Source: Streptomyces inusitatus (lineage in GTDB: Bacteria; Actinomycetota; Actinomycetes; Streptomycetales; Streptomycetaceae). Taken from it: 64,000 bases of DNA. Numbering within the stretch: the first letter of the stretch is position 1; each line of letters opens with the position of its first letter. The DNA lies in the NCBI RefSeq assembly GCF_014651115.1, contig NZ_BMWG01000010.1:57881-121880 (forward strand), in the 5' to 3' direction. The notes below the pieces were generated by a model. That model did no database searches. It saw only the letters and a program-made list of their open reading frames with translations, and was not told the DNA's origin. Below, piece by piece: positions 26,396 through 35,374 of the stretch. The translations under genes and the position numbers were made by a program.

Positions 26396-26869
26396 TCACT
26401 TCCCTCCATGCGTGCGCGTGTGCTCCTGGAGCTGCGCGGCGAGTCTGCGCAGCGCCGGAACGGAAGCCGCCAGGGCGGTTCGGTCCTCGGCGGAGAGCCG
26501 CCGCCACTGTTCCCGGTAGAGGGCGGCCCGGCGGTCGTCCCACTCCCGCAGCCGTTCGGCCGCGGCGGGCGTGATGCGCAGCAGAGCCGCACGGGCGTCC
26601 CGGGGGTCCGGTTCCCGGACCAGGAGTCCCAGCCCGGTCAGCTGCCGGACCAGGGTCGAGACGGAGTTCCCGGCGAGGCGCAGCTCCTCGGCCGCGGCCG
26701 ACACCCGGATGCCTGGGTTCATCAGCACCAGCCGCAGCAGTTCGGCCTGGGCCACCGGGATCGGCGGGCCGCTCTGAGCGCCGCGCAGACCGCGGCGTAC
26801 CAGTCGGTTGACGCCGGTCAGCAGGTCGCCCCACTCCCGCACCAGCCCCATATCTGACATATATCCCAT
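26396..26869 (-). CDS. MarR-family regulator of the ABC exporter
   Basis: This protein of about 157 aa has a winged-helix core: PVAQAELLRLVLMNPGIRVSAAAEELRLAGNSVSTLVRQLTGLGLLVR, then a wing with DPRDARAALLRIT. It heads the exporter operon and probably represses it until a toxic ligand binds. Start choice is uncertain: GTG 26881, ATG 26869 or ATG 26860. I favour 26869 because GAGAGG lies just upstream. The leader overlaps an eight-base inverted repeat and an ATAT-rich stretch, consistent with autoregulation. Confidence 0.8.
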   Translation of the reverse strand: MGYMSDMGLVREWGDLLTGVNRLVRRGLRGAQSGPPIPVAQAELLRLVLMNPGIRVSAAAEELRLAGNSVSTLVRQLTGLGLLVREPDPRDARAALLRITPAAAERLREWDDRRAALYREQWRRLSAEDRTALAASVPALRRLAAQLQEHTRTHGGK

Positions 26870-26870
26870 A

Positions 26871-26891
26871 TTACCTCTCACTCAGAGGTAA
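26871..26891. promoter_or_regulatory. Candidate MarR operator
   Basis: TTACCTCT-CACTC-AGAGGTAA is a perfect eight-base inverted repeat with a five-base spacer. It covers the ribosome-binding region of the MarR gene in an AT-rich island (CATATCTGACATATATCC lies next to it). The size and symmetry fit a MarR-dimer operator that would block the promoter or translation start of the exporter operon. Confidence 0.5.
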
Positions 26892-26923
26892 CCGGCAGGG
26901 GTGGGCGCGCGCCGACGGCGAGA

Positions 26924-29122
26924 CTACAGATGGAAGGGCACGGTGGTGATGACGATCTTGGGGAGGGGGCGCAGCGCGCGGCGCAGGCGGGAAGCCGTGC
27001 GGCTGTGGAGGAATTGATGGCTTCTCCGGCTGGTGACGATCTCCGGGAGGATCACGGTCAGGGTGAGGCCGGGGTGCTGCCGGTGGAGTCCCTCGATGCA
27101 GTGGACGAGCGGGGCGACGACGGCCCGGTAGGGGGAGACGACGATCTCCAGGGGCAGATGGTCGCCCCAGAGGGTCCAGTAGTCGCGAAAGCGCCGGGCC
27201 TCCTCCTCGGTGAGGCTGATGTGCAGGGCGAGGACGGGCTGCTGGAGCGAGGCCGCGTAGGCGAGGGTGCGCATGGCGGCGAGGTCGAGGGTCGCGAGGG
27301 CGACGACCGAGAGGTGCTGGATCTCCTCCGGAAGCTCCTCGTCCTCCCCGTTCCCGGCCGCCGTCGCCGTACGCCCTCCGGCGACTTCGGGCAGCCGCCG
27401 CTCCGGCGACGCCGACGGCCCCTCCGGGCTGTGCGCGGGCAGTTCGATCAGATGCGGGTGGAGCCGCAGGGCTTCGCGGGCGGCCTCGTAGTGGCGGCGG
27501 ATCCGGGTGGTGACCACGAGGAACAGGGCGACGGCGACGATGGCCACCCATGCCCCGGAGGTGAACTTGCTGATGCCCGCGGTGATGAAGACCACCGCTG
27601 ACAGCAGACCACCGGTGGCGTTGAAGAACAGGCTCTTGCGCCAGTGGCGGTCGCGCAGCCGCCACCAGTGGACGACCATCCCCGCCTGCGAGAGCGTGAA
27701 GGCGAGGAAGACTCCGACGGCGTACAGCGGGATCAGCGCCCCGGTCAGACCGTCGAACGCCACGAAGACCAGCGCGGCGGCCAGCGAGAGCAGGAGGATC
27801 CCGTTGCTGTGGGCGAGGCGGTCGCCCAGGCGCAGGAAGACCCGTGGGGCGTAGCCGTCGCGTGCCAGCAGGGACAGGACCCGGGGGAAGTCGTTGTACG
27901 CGGTGTTCGCGGCCAGCAGCAGTACCGCCGCGGTGGCCGCCTGGACGAAGACGTACCCCCATCCCGTGCCGAAGCTCAGACGGGCGAGCTGGGAGAGCGT
28001 GGTCTCCTGCGCGCCGGGCACCACTTGGGCGAGGTGGATGAGTACGACGATTCCCGTGAACATCACGATGAGCAGCCCCACCATCCAGGTCAGGGTGGTG
28101 CGGGCGTTGCGCCATTCGACGGGCTTGAACGCCGGTACCGCGTTGGAGATCGCCTCGATTCCGGTCATCGCCGTGGCGCCGGAGGAGAACGCCCGCATGA
28201 TGAGCAGCAGCCCGACGGTCTCGGTGACCGCGGGCAGCGCGGCCGGCCTCGGTTCGAACCCCCGGCCGGCGGCGTCCGCCAGGCCGAAGCCGATCAGCGC
28301 GAACATGGCGGCGACGAAAGCGTAGGTCGGGGCGGCGAACAGCGTTCCCGCCTGGCGGACTCCGCGCAGATTCCCCGCCAGGAGAAGCAGGATCGCCCCG
28401 ACGCCCAGGGGCACCGTCGCGGGGGCCAGCGAGGGGAGTGCCGAGGTGATCGCCGCGATCCCCGAGGCGATCGACACGGCTACGGTGAGGATGTAGTCGG
28501 TCATCAGCCCGGCGGCGGCCACCAGTCCGGGCGTCCGGCCCAGATTGTCGCTCGCGACGATGTACGAGCCGCCGCCGTGCGGATAGGCCCGGATCGTCTG
28601 ACGGTAGGACAGCCCGACCGCGAACATGAGGAACACGATCGCCCCGGCGACCGGGAGCGAGTACGCGAGCCCCGCCGTACCGGCCAGGACCAGGACCGCG
28701 AGCATCGCCTCCGGGCCGTAGGCGACCGAGGAGAGCGCGTCGGCGGAGAGCACGGGCAGTGCCAGCAGCTTGCGCATCCGCTCGGTCACGACCGCGGAGC
28801 TCTTGAGCGGCACCCCCAGCAGAACACGCCGGATCCGTACCGCCGCCCCCGTCGGCGCCCCCTCCGTACCGTCTTCGTCCCTTGCCGCGCGCGGCCCCAG
28901 GGCGGAGACGCGCACCATCCGGCCCGACCCCGCGGACCGGAGCTGCGCCACGGGCGGGAACCTCCCGAGATCCGGATCCACCGGCAGGGCCCGGCGCCAC
29001 ACCTCGGGAGCCGCCATCACCCTGCCCCACTCCCGCCCCACTCTCCGCAGCACACGCAGCTGCTCCGCGCCCAGCGCGGCCGACTCCGCCGCCGCCGGGC
29101 CGGGCGGACCCTCCGCGTTCAC
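26924..29122 (-). CDS. KimA-like APC-superfamily potassium transporter
   Basis: This 732-aa protein has a cytoplasmic N-terminus of about 120 residues, about twelve membrane helices (residues about 120-560) and a soluble C-terminal domain of about 170 residues. The entry motif KLLALPVLSADALSSVAYGPEAML and the later GIEAISNAVPAFKP block are typical of the KimA/YdaO group. These are high-affinity K+ importers in Bacillus and in some species are regulated by cyclic di-AMP; general amino-acid permease activity is the alternative. The GTG at 29122 with GAAGGGG upstream is the best start. The N-terminal extension is longer than in Bacillus KimA. Confidence 0.75.
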   Translation of the reverse strand: MNAEGPPGPAAAESAALGAEQLRVLRRVGREWGRVMAAPEVWRRALPVDPDLGRFPPVAQLRSAGSGRMVRVSALGPRAARDEDGTEGAPTGAAVRIRRVLLGVPLKSSAVVTERMRKLLALPVLSADALSSVAYGPEAMLAVLVLAGTAGLAYSLPVAGAIVFLMFAVGLSYRQTIRAYPHGGGSYIVASDNLGRTPGLVAAAGLMTDYILTVAVSIASGIAAITSALPSLAPATVPLGVGAILLLLAGNLRGVRQAGTLFAAPTYAFVAAMFALIGFGLADAAGRGFEPRPAALPAVTETVGLLLIMRAFSSGATAMTGIEAISNAVPAFKPVEWRNARTTLTWMVGLLIVMFTGIVVLIHLAQVVPGAQETTLSQLARLSFGTGWGYVFVQAATAAVLLLAANTAYNDFPRVLSLLARDGYAPRVFLRLGDRLAHSNGILLLSLAAALVFVAFDGLTGALIPLYAVGVFLAFTLSQAGMVVHWWRLRDRHWRKSLFFNATGGLLSAVVFITAGISKFTSGAWVAIVAVALFLVVTTRIRRHYEAAREALRLHPHLIELPAHSPEGPSASPERRLPEVAGGRTATAAGNGEDEELPEEIQHLSVVALATLDLAAMRTLAYAASLQQPVLALHISLTEEEARRFRDYWTLWGDHLPLEIVVSPYRAVVAPLVHCIEGLHRQHPGLTLTVILPEIVTSRRSHQFLHSRTASRLRRALRPLPKIVITTVPFHL

Positions 29123-29300
29123 GGTTCGGCCCCTTCGCGCATCCGCATCCGTCACAACACGCAGTGTGACCGATGGCACGGGACCGGGCAGGTTCCGACA
29201 TGGGAACCGGCGATCCCTTCGTCCGGCCCGCGAAGCCCCCGCGGCCCGGCCGCCGCCGGGGGCCTCAGGGGCGGGAGGGCGCCTGTGCGAGGGTGGTCCC

Positions 29301-29843
29301 ATGACGTGGAACGGCGACGAGTACCAGGCCCGGTTCGACCGCATCGCCTCCGAGGGCGGCGACGTCCACGGCGAGGCCGTGTTCGTGCGCTCCTTCGCCC
29401 CCCGGACCGTCCTCGACGCGGGCTGCGGCACCGGCCGGGTCGCCGTCGAACTGGCGCGGCACGGAATCGCCGTGACCGGCGTGGACATCGACGAGTCGAT
29501 GCTCGCCACCGCCCGTCGGCTGGCACCGGGGATCACCTGGCACCGGCACGATCTGGCCGGCCTCGATCTGGGGCTCTCCTTCGACGTCGTGGTGATGGCG
29601 GGCAATGTCCCCCTGTTCACCCCGCCGGGAACGGAAGAGGCCCTGGTCGCCGGGGTCGCGCGCCATGTCCGGCCCGAGGGCCGTCTCGTCGCGGGGTTCT
29701 CCCTCGACCGCGGATACACCCTGCGCGACTACGACGCCCACTGCCGTACGGCGGGACTCGTCCTCGAAGCCAGATACGCGACCTGGTCCCGCGCCCCCTA
29801 CACCGGCGGGGAGTACGCCGTCTCGGTGCACCGCCGCCCCTGA
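29301..29843 (+). CDS. SAM-dependent methyltransferase
   Basis: This 180-aa class I methyltransferase has motif I VLDAGCGTGRVAVEL (residues about 37-51), TGVDIDESML at strand 2, and FDVVVMAGNVPLF around motif IV. It is shorter than average, but the core is complete. The substrate is unknown. The ATG at 29301 is preceded by GAGGGTGG. It is divergent from the KimA-like gene and convergent with the TetR gene, so no operon partner suggests a pathway. Confidence 0.75.
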   Translation: MTWNGDEYQARFDRIASEGGDVHGEAVFVRSFAPRTVLDAGCGTGRVAVELARHGIAVTGVDIDESMLATARRLAPGITWHRHDLAGLDLGLSFDVVVMAGNVPLFTPPGTEEALVAGVARHVRPEGRLVAGFSLDRGYTLRDYDAHCRTAGLVLEARYATWSRAPYTGGEYAVSVHRRP

Positions 29844-29870
29844 CCGGCCACCGGCCCGGGCCGGGCCGAC

Positions 29871-30461
29871 CTAGCGGCCGGCCCCGGTGGCGATGGCGCC
29901 CACGATCACGTCGGTCAGCGCGGTGATCGCGTCGGCGGCGGTGACACGGTCCCGGTTCAGTTCGGCGGCGATCGCCCCGGCCGCGCCCAGGATGCCGGCG
30001 CAGCGCAGCCGGAGGGCTTCGGCCGGGAGGTCGGAGTACGGCGCGAGGGCGGTGGCCATCATGGCCGCATAGCTGTCGAGCAGCTCGTGCTGGACCGCCT
30101 CCATGTCCGGATTTCCCTTCAGGGCGGCGGAGACGGCGGCGAGTTCCGGCATGTCGGTGGCGCAGGCGAAGTACGCGGTGCTCATGGCACGGGCGACCTC
30201 GCGGGCGGCGGTCGCGGCGGCCTCCAGCGCGCGGGCGACGGCGGCCCGGTGGCGTTCGTCGAGCCGTCGGTGGAGTGCGAGCAGAAGGCCGGGGCGGGTG
30301 CCGAAGTGGTCGTACACGATCGGTCTGCTCACCCCGGCCGCCTCGGCGAGGGTGACCAGGGTGAGTCCGTCGGCGCCCCGCGCGCGCACGATCGCCGCGG
30401 CGGTGTCGAGCAGTTGCTCCCGCCGTGCCGGCTTGGACAGCCGGGTCGATGTGGTGGCCAT
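29871..30461 (-). CDS. TetR-family regulator
   Basis: This 196-aa protein has an N-terminal TetR helix-turn-helix (REQLLDTAAAIVRARGADGLTLVTLAEAAGVSRPIVYDHFGTR) and an all-helical ligand-binding region. It is divergent from an oxidoreductase gene across 84 bases containing a near-palindrome in an AT-rich patch, so it probably represses both itself and that gene. The ATG at 30461 follows a GGGAGGA-type site. Confidence 0.88.
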   Translation of the reverse strand: MATTSTRLSKPARREQLLDTAAAIVRARGADGLTLVTLAEAAGVSRPIVYDHFGTRPGLLLALHRRLDERHRAAVARALEAAATAAREVARAMSTAYFACATDMPELAAVSAALKGNPDMEAVQHELLDSYAAMMATALAPYSDLPAEALRLRCAGILGAAGAIAAELNRDRVTAADAITALTDVIVGAIATGAGR

Positions 30462-30491
30462 GGTCCTCCCTCGCGTCTCGCCCCAAGCTAT

Positions 30492-30520
30492 GTTACAAAA
30501 CGTAGGCTACAAAATGTAAC
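30492..30520. promoter_or_regulatory. Candidate TetR operator
   Basis: A 29-base imperfect palindrome centred on G30506: outer arms GTTACA and TGTAAC, inner arms GTAG and CTAC, with an A-rich mismatch between them. It lies midway in the divergent TetR/oxidoreductase region and stands out as AT-rich. Size and symmetry match TetR-family operators. Confidence 0.6.
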
Positions 30521-30545
30521 TTGATGGAAGCGAGAGGAACCCACC

Positions 30546-31568
30546 ATGGGACAGCCGAAATCAGTACTGATTCTGGGCGGCTCGGGCCAGGCCGGCGCGG
30601 GGACCGCCGCCCTTCTGCGCCGCTGGCACCCGACGCTGCCGCTGACGATCGCGGGCCGTGACCTCGACCGCGCCCGGCGGGTGGCCGACGAGCTCGGCAC
30701 CGCGACAGCCGTCACCGTCGACCTGCGGCGGGGCGATCTCGGGCTGCCGCCCGGCCGCGACCACTCGGCGGTGGTCGCCGCGCTGTGGGACGAACGCCTG
30801 CACGGACTGCGCTACGCGCAGCAGCGCGGGCTGCCGTATCTCAGCGTCTCCAGCGGCCTGGTGGAGATAGCGCCGGAGGTCGTCGCAGGCACCCAGCGGG
30901 CAAGCGCCTCGCCGATTCTGATGGCCAGCCACTGGTGCGCCGGCAGTGCCACCCTCGCGGCGCTGTACTCGGCCCGGGAGTTCGGCCGGGTCGACACCGT
31001 CCGGATCGGCGCCGTACTGGACGAGCTGGACACCGGCGGACCCGCGGGAGCGGCGGATCTGGAGCGCTGGTCCACCGCCACAACGGCGGGGCTGGTGCGC
31101 CGCGACTCCGTCTTCACCTGGGTCAACGGCCCCGACGCCCAGGCGGATGTCCCCCTTCTCGACGGCACCGTCCGCCCCGGGCAGAGCATCGCCGTCCTCG
31201 ATGTGACGAGCCTCGCCCTCGCGACGGGCGCGCCGAACGTCCGCTTCGACTTCGCCCTCGGCGCGTCCCCGGGGCGGAGCGACGGCGAACCCGCTCCCGT
31301 CGAGGTCCGGATCGACCTCGACGGAACGGATTCGGCGGGCGCGCCGTTCAGCATCAGCCGCTGTCTCGTCCACCCGGCGGGGCAGCGCCCCCTGACCGCG
31401 CTCGGCATGGCGCTCGGCGCCGAACGGCTGCTGGGCCTGCGCGGCGAGGCCGTCCCGCCGGGCATCCACACACCCGAGTCGCTGATCGACCCGGCGTACG
31501 CGATGGAGAGGCTGGCGGAGATCGGCGGCGTCTTCGTCGACGCGCCGGGCGGCCACGGCCGGCTATGA
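30546..31568 (+). CDS. Saccharopine dehydrogenase-like NAD(P) oxidoreductase
   Basis: The 340-aa product begins with a Rossmann fold (LILGGSGQAGAGTAALL, residues about 7-23) followed by TIAGRDLDRARRVADEL, the pattern of saccharopine-dehydrogenase-like proteins. The second half has the alpha/beta substrate domain, including HWCAGSATLAALYSAREFG. Catalytic function is not certain. It is divergent from and probably repressed by the TetR protein. The ATG at 30546 follows GAGAGG. Its stop overlaps the convergent monooxygenase gene by six bases. Confidence 0.75.
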   Translation: MGQPKSVLILGGSGQAGAGTAALLRRWHPTLPLTIAGRDLDRARRVADELGTATAVTVDLRRGDLGLPPGRDHSAVVAALWDERLHGLRYAQQRGLPYLSVSSGLVEIAPEVVAGTQRASASPILMASHWCAGSATLAALYSAREFGRVDTVRIGAVLDELDTGGPAGAADLERWSTATTAGLVRRDSVFTWVNGPDAQADVPLLDGTVRPGQSIAVLDVTSLALATGAPNVRFDFALGASPGRSDGEPAPVEVRIDLDGTDSAGAPFSISRCLVHPAGQRPLTALGMALGAERLLGLRGEAVPPGIHTPESLIDPAYAMERLAEIGGVFVDAPGGHGRL

Positions 31569-32639
31569 CGTGAGGCCGGGCCCCGGGAGAACCGGGGCCC
31601 AGTCGAACGGCGGGTCGGGGATGTCCCGCCGCAGCGGCGGGGCGATGTCGGACTGGAAGAGTTCGAGCGAGGCACGGTGCCGGGCCTCGCTGAGACCGGC
31701 CGCGTCGGCGTGCAGATGGAGCACGCTGTGCCCGAGCCGCTCGTGGTAGCGGTGGACCTTGTCGACGATCTGCTGGGGGCTGCCGATCAGCGCCGAGCTG
31801 CGTTCCACGAAGTCCTCCAGCGTGGCGAAGACCGGTTCGAGGCCCAGACGTTTCTGGAGGGCGAGTTGGCCCTCGAAGACCGGCCGGTACGCGGCGACGG
31901 CCTCCTGCGAGGTGCGGGCGGCGCAGTAGCCGGCCGTCCCCGCGCCGACGACGGCCAGCGCCGGGTCGTGGCCGTAGTGCTCCCACCGCTCCCGGTAGTG
32001 GCGGACCAGTTCGGCGTACGGCTGGATCGGATGGGTGACATTGGCCGAGAAGAGCGGATCTCCGTAGCGGGCGGCGAGGTCGACGGAGTCCGGGCTGGTC
32101 GCGCTGCCGTGCCAGACGCGAATGGGCCGCTGAAGGGGTCTCGGCCAGACCTCGGCGTCCGTCAGCCCGGGACGGAAGCGCGGGGAGGCGCTGACCCTGT
32201 CCTGCCGCCAGATCCGGCGGAAGAGTTCGTAGCCCTCGAAGTTGCGGTCCCACTGGTCCTCGGGGGTGACCCGGAACAGCTCGCGCTGAGCGGTTCCGTT
32301 GCCCTTGCCGATGATCAGGTCGAGACGGCCGTCGGAGAGATGGTCGAGGGTCGCGTAGTCCTCGTACGCGCGTACCGGGTCGAGCAGGCTGAGGGTGGTG
32401 ACGGCGGTGAACAGCCGGATCCGGGAGGTGAGCGCGGCGAGGTGGCTGAGGACGACGGGGGGCGAGGAGGAGATGAAGGGCCGCTCGTGGCGTTCGCCGA
32501 CGCCGAAGCCGTCGAACCCCAGCTCCTCGGCGAGCAGCGCGTTGTCCACGACTTCACGGAAGCGCTCGCGGGTGGTCTTCTGGACGCCGGTCACCGGATC
32601 GGGGGCGTGCACGATGAGGGTGATGGCCAGGAATCTCAT
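31563..32639 (-). CDS. LLM-class flavin-dependent oxidoreductase
   Basis: The 358-aa bacterial-luciferase-like TIM barrel starts FLAITLIVHAPDP, has GVGERHERPFISSSPPVVLSHLAALTSRIRL (FMN-binding face), and a late IGSPQQIVDKV helix. It should use FMNH2 or F420H2 to oxidise a small, probably sulfur-containing, substrate. It is the last gene of the nine-gene sulfur operon and overlaps the preceding monooxygenase gene by four bases (ATGA), so the two are translationally coupled. Confidence 0.82.
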   Translation of the reverse strand: MRFLAITLIVHAPDPVTGVQKTTRERFREVVDNALLAEELGFDGFGVGERHERPFISSSPPVVLSHLAALTSRIRLFTAVTTLSLLDPVRAYEDYATLDHLSDGRLDLIIGKGNGTAQRELFRVTPEDQWDRNFEGYELFRRIWRQDRVSASPRFRPGLTDAEVWPRPLQRPIRVWHGSATSPDSVDLAARYGDPLFSANVTHPIQPYAELVRHYRERWEHYGHDPALAVVGAGTAGYCAARTSQEAVAAYRPVFEGQLALQKRLGLEPVFATLEDFVERSSALIGSPQQIVDKVHRYHERLGHSVLHLHADAAGLSEARHRASLELFQSDIAPPLRRDIPDPPFDWAPVLPGPGLTS

Positions 32640-34039
32640 GATGCCGCCCGCGGGGGCTCCGGCTCGGGATGCGCCAGGCCGAGATGGTCACGGAGTGTGG
32701 TGCCGGTGTATTCGCGGCGGAACACCCCGCGTTCCTGGAGCAGGGGGACGACGGTGTCGGCGAACTCGTCCAGGCCGCCGGGGGTGAGGTGCGGGACCAG
32801 GATGAAGCCGTCGGCGGCGTCCGCCTGGACGAGGGTGTCGATCGCCTCGGCGACGGTGGCCGGGGAGCCGATGAAGCTCTGGCGGCCGGTGGTCTCGATG
32901 ACCAGTTCGCGGATCGACAGCTTCTCGGCGGCGGCGCGCTCGCGCCACTGCTTGGCGACGGCGAGCGGGTCGCGGAACATCCGTACGCTGGCCCGGCCCC
33001 GGGCGATGGTGTTCTCGCCGGGGTCCGGGTCGATGTCCGGGAGCGGGCCGTCCGGGTCGTAGCCGGACAGATCCCGGTTCCAGACGTGTTCGAGGTACTT
33101 GATCGCGGTCCGGCCGCTGACCTGGCTGCGCCGTACCTCGTGCGCGATCTCCCGCGCCTCGGCGTCGGTGTCGCCGAGGGCGAAGGTCGCCGCAGGCATG
33201 ATGAGCAGCTCGTCGTGGGCCCGGCCGTAACGGGCCAGGCGTCCCTTGACGTCGGCGTAGAACTCCCGGCCCGCCTCCAGGGTGTCGTGCCTGCTGAAGA
33301 TGGCGTCGGCGCTCGACGCGGCGAACTCACGGCCGTCCTCGGAGTCCCCGGCCTGGAAGATCACCGGGCGGCCCTGCGGACCGCGCGGGACGTTGAAGCG
33401 GCCCGCGATGTCGAAGTGCTCCCCCCGGTGGGCGAATTCCCCGGCCCGCGCGTCCTTGAGGAAGACGCCGGACCCCTGATCGGCGACGATCTCGTCGCCG
33501 CGCCAGGAGTCGAACAGCTCGTTGGCGGTGGCCAGGAACTCCTGCGCCCTGGAGTACCGCTGCTCCTGCGGGAGGAAGCCGCCGCGCCGGAAGTTCTCGC
33601 CGGTGAAGGCGTCCCAGGAGGTGACGACGTTCCAGGCGGCGCGCCCGCCCGAGAGATGGTCGAGGCTGGCGAACTGGCGGGCCACCTCGTAGGGCTCGTT
33701 GAAGGTGGAGTTGATGGTGCCGGTCAGACCGAGCCGCTCCGTGACGGCGGCGAGTGCGGCGAGGACGGTGAAGGTGTCGGGCCGCCCCACCACGTCCAGG
33801 TCGTAGATCTGTCCGCCCTGTTCGCGCAGGCGCAGTCCCTCGGCGAGGAAGAGGAAGTCGAACTTGGCGCGTTCGGCGGTCCGCGCGAAGTGCGCGAAGG
33901 AGCTGAAGTCGATGTGGCTGCCGGCCCTCGGGTCGCTCCACACGGTGGTGTTGTTGACGCCTGGGAAATGGGCGGCGAGATGGATCTGCTTCAGGGGCCT
34001 GCCCGTGGCCGACGCGCCCGTGGTCGGGTTCTCGCTCAT
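32636..34039 (-). CDS. NtaA/SnaA/DszA-type FMNH2-dependent monooxygenase
   Basis: The 467-aa protein is the long luciferase-like subtype. It has IHLAAHFPGVNNTTVWSDP at the N-terminus, LDHLSGGRAAWNVVTSWDAFTGENF in the middle, and GRPVIFQAGDSEDGREFAA. Members oxidise NTA, pristinamycin IIB, dibenzothiophene sulfone or, in Bacillus YtnJ, S-modified cysteine derivatives. The reduced FMN would come from the SsuE-like reductase in the same operon. The ATG at 34039 has GGGAGGAG upstream; 22 bases separate it from the preceding gene. Confidence 0.85.
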   Translation of the reverse strand: MSENPTTGASATGRPLKQIHLAAHFPGVNNTTVWSDPRAGSHIDFSSFAHFARTAERAKFDFLFLAEGLRLREQGGQIYDLDVVGRPDTFTVLAALAAVTERLGLTGTINSTFNEPYEVARQFASLDHLSGGRAAWNVVTSWDAFTGENFRRGGFLPQEQRYSRAQEFLATANELFDSWRGDEIVADQGSGVFLKDARAGEFAHRGEHFDIAGRFNVPRGPQGRPVIFQAGDSEDGREFAASSADAIFSRHDTLEAGREFYADVKGRLARYGRAHDELLIMPAATFALGDTDAEAREIAHEVRRSQVSGRTAIKYLEHVWNRDLSGYDPDGPLPDIDPDPGENTIARGRASVRMFRDPLAVAKQWRERAAAEKLSIRELVIETTGRQSFIGSPATVAEAIDTLVQADAADGFILVPHLTPGGLDEFADTVVPLLQERGVFRREYTGTTLRDHLGLAHPEPEPPRAAS

Positions 34040-34061
34040 GGTTCTGTCGACTCCTCCCGCT

Positions 34062-35282
34062 TCAGACAGCGGTGTAGCGGTTGGCGGGGCGGGCGAGTCC
34101 GAGCAGCCCGCGCAGGGTGTCCGCCTCGTAGGCGTGCCGGAAGGCGTCTCGGCGGCGCAGTTCGGGCACGAGCCCCCGGGTGATCCCCTCCAGGTCGTGT
34201 CCGATCACCCCGGGGCGCAGCCGGAAGCCGCTCAGACCGGCCTCGCGCCGCTCCAGCAGCAGATCCGCGAGTTCCGCGGGCGTCCCCGTGAACACCTGGG
34301 CGTCGCTGCTCCAGACCTCGCCCGCGAGGCCGTCCAGCCGTGCCTTGCGGTCCTCGGCGGCCGCGCGGTCGCCGTCCAGGAAGACCACCAGGTCGCCGAA
34401 GATGTGCAGCGGCTCCGATACCCGTCCCGCCGCGTCCTGGGCGGCACGGATCTCGGCGACGGCGGCGCGGGCCTGGTCGTTGTCGTACGGGGTGATGTAG
34501 CCGATGTCGGCGGAGCCGCCGACCAGTCGGTACGGGACGCTCTGGTGCGCGAGCGCGGTGACGACGGGCTGTCCCTGGGGCGGGCGGGGGGTGATGGAAG
34601 GGCCCTTGACGCTGAAGTGGGGGCCCTCGAAGTCGATGTAGTGCAGTTTGCCGCGGTCGATGAAGCGCTCGGTGGCGGCGTCGCGGATCTCCGCGTCGTC
34701 CTCCCAGCTGTCCCAGAGCCGCCGCACCACCTCGACGTAGTCGCGGGCCTCTCCGAAGAGCCGGTCCACCAGTTCCCGCGCGGCGGGGGTGTCCCACTCC
34801 TCGGCGTCCCCGACGTCCTCCGCGCCGAGGGCCGGGATCGTACGGCGGCCGAAGTGCGCGGCCTCGTTGGGCCTCGGCGTCACCTGGATCCGCAGTCCCG
34901 CGCGGCCGGTGCTGACGTAGTCCAGGGTGGCGATCGCCTTGGAGAGGTGGAAGGGCTCGGTGTGGGTGACGACCGCGGTCGGCACCAGCCCGATGTTCCG
35001 GGTCAGCGGTGCGACACGGGCGGCGACGAGCACCGCGTCCAGCCGTCCGCGCACCTGGTCGGTGCGGTCGTCGGGCTCCGTGGGGTGCGAGGACTGCGGT
35101 CCGAGGGAGTCCTCGATGGTGACGAAGTCGAGCAGGCCGCGTTCGGCCTCGGCCACAAGGCCGGCCCAGTGGCGGGCGGTGAACAGTTCGCCCGGCCGGG
35201 CGGCCGGCTCGCGCCACGCGGCCGGGTGCCAGCCGGCGCCGTCCAGCGCCACGGCGAGGTGAAGAGGGGGTAGTGCGGACAC
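34062..35282 (-). CDS. LLM-class flavin-dependent monooxygenase
   Basis: The 406-aa luciferase-like protein has LHLAVALDGAGWHPAAWR, an FVTIEDSLGPQ segment in place of the usual second-strand motif, STGRAGLRIQVTPRPNEAAHFGRR, and a C-terminal EADTLRGLLGLARPANRY. It belongs to the alkanesulfonate/NTA-type group; the substrate is unknown. The GTG at 35282 with GGAAGG upstream is the best start. It is fourth from the end of the sulfur operon, 92 bases behind SsuD. Confidence 0.8.
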   Translation of the reverse strand: MSALPPLHLAVALDGAGWHPAAWREPAARPGELFTARHWAGLVAEAERGLLDFVTIEDSLGPQSSHPTEPDDRTDQVRGRLDAVLVAARVAPLTRNIGLVPTAVVTHTEPFHLSKAIATLDYVSTGRAGLRIQVTPRPNEAAHFGRRTIPALGAEDVGDAEEWDTPAARELVDRLFGEARDYVEVVRRLWDSWEDDAEIRDAATERFIDRGKLHYIDFEGPHFSVKGPSITPRPPQGQPVVTALAHQSVPYRLVGGSADIGYITPYDNDQARAAVAEIRAAQDAAGRVSEPLHIFGDLVVFLDGDRAAAEDRKARLDGLAGEVWSSDAQVFTGTPAELADLLLERREAGLSGFRLRPGVIGHDLEGITRGLVPELRRRDAFRHAYEADTLRGLLGLARPANRYTAV

Positions 35283-35374
35283 GGGGTGGGTGCCTTCCTG
35301 GTCGGTCGTCGTATGTGATCGCGGGCCCTGGTGCGTACGGAGTACGAGGAGGCCCGGCGGCGGGTCGGGGACCG

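Noticed and set aside
26871..29201. Alternative minus-strand frame of about 776 codons within the KimA-like gene
   Set aside because: It is frame-shifted relative to the transporter and lacks hydrophobic segments; the transporter frame has about twelve membrane helices and family motifs.
30546..31568. True saccharopine dehydrogenase of lysine metabolism
   Set aside because: Only the Rossmann-type N-terminus matches; the gene stands alone with a TetR repressor, so a general saccharopine-dehydrogenase-like label is safer.
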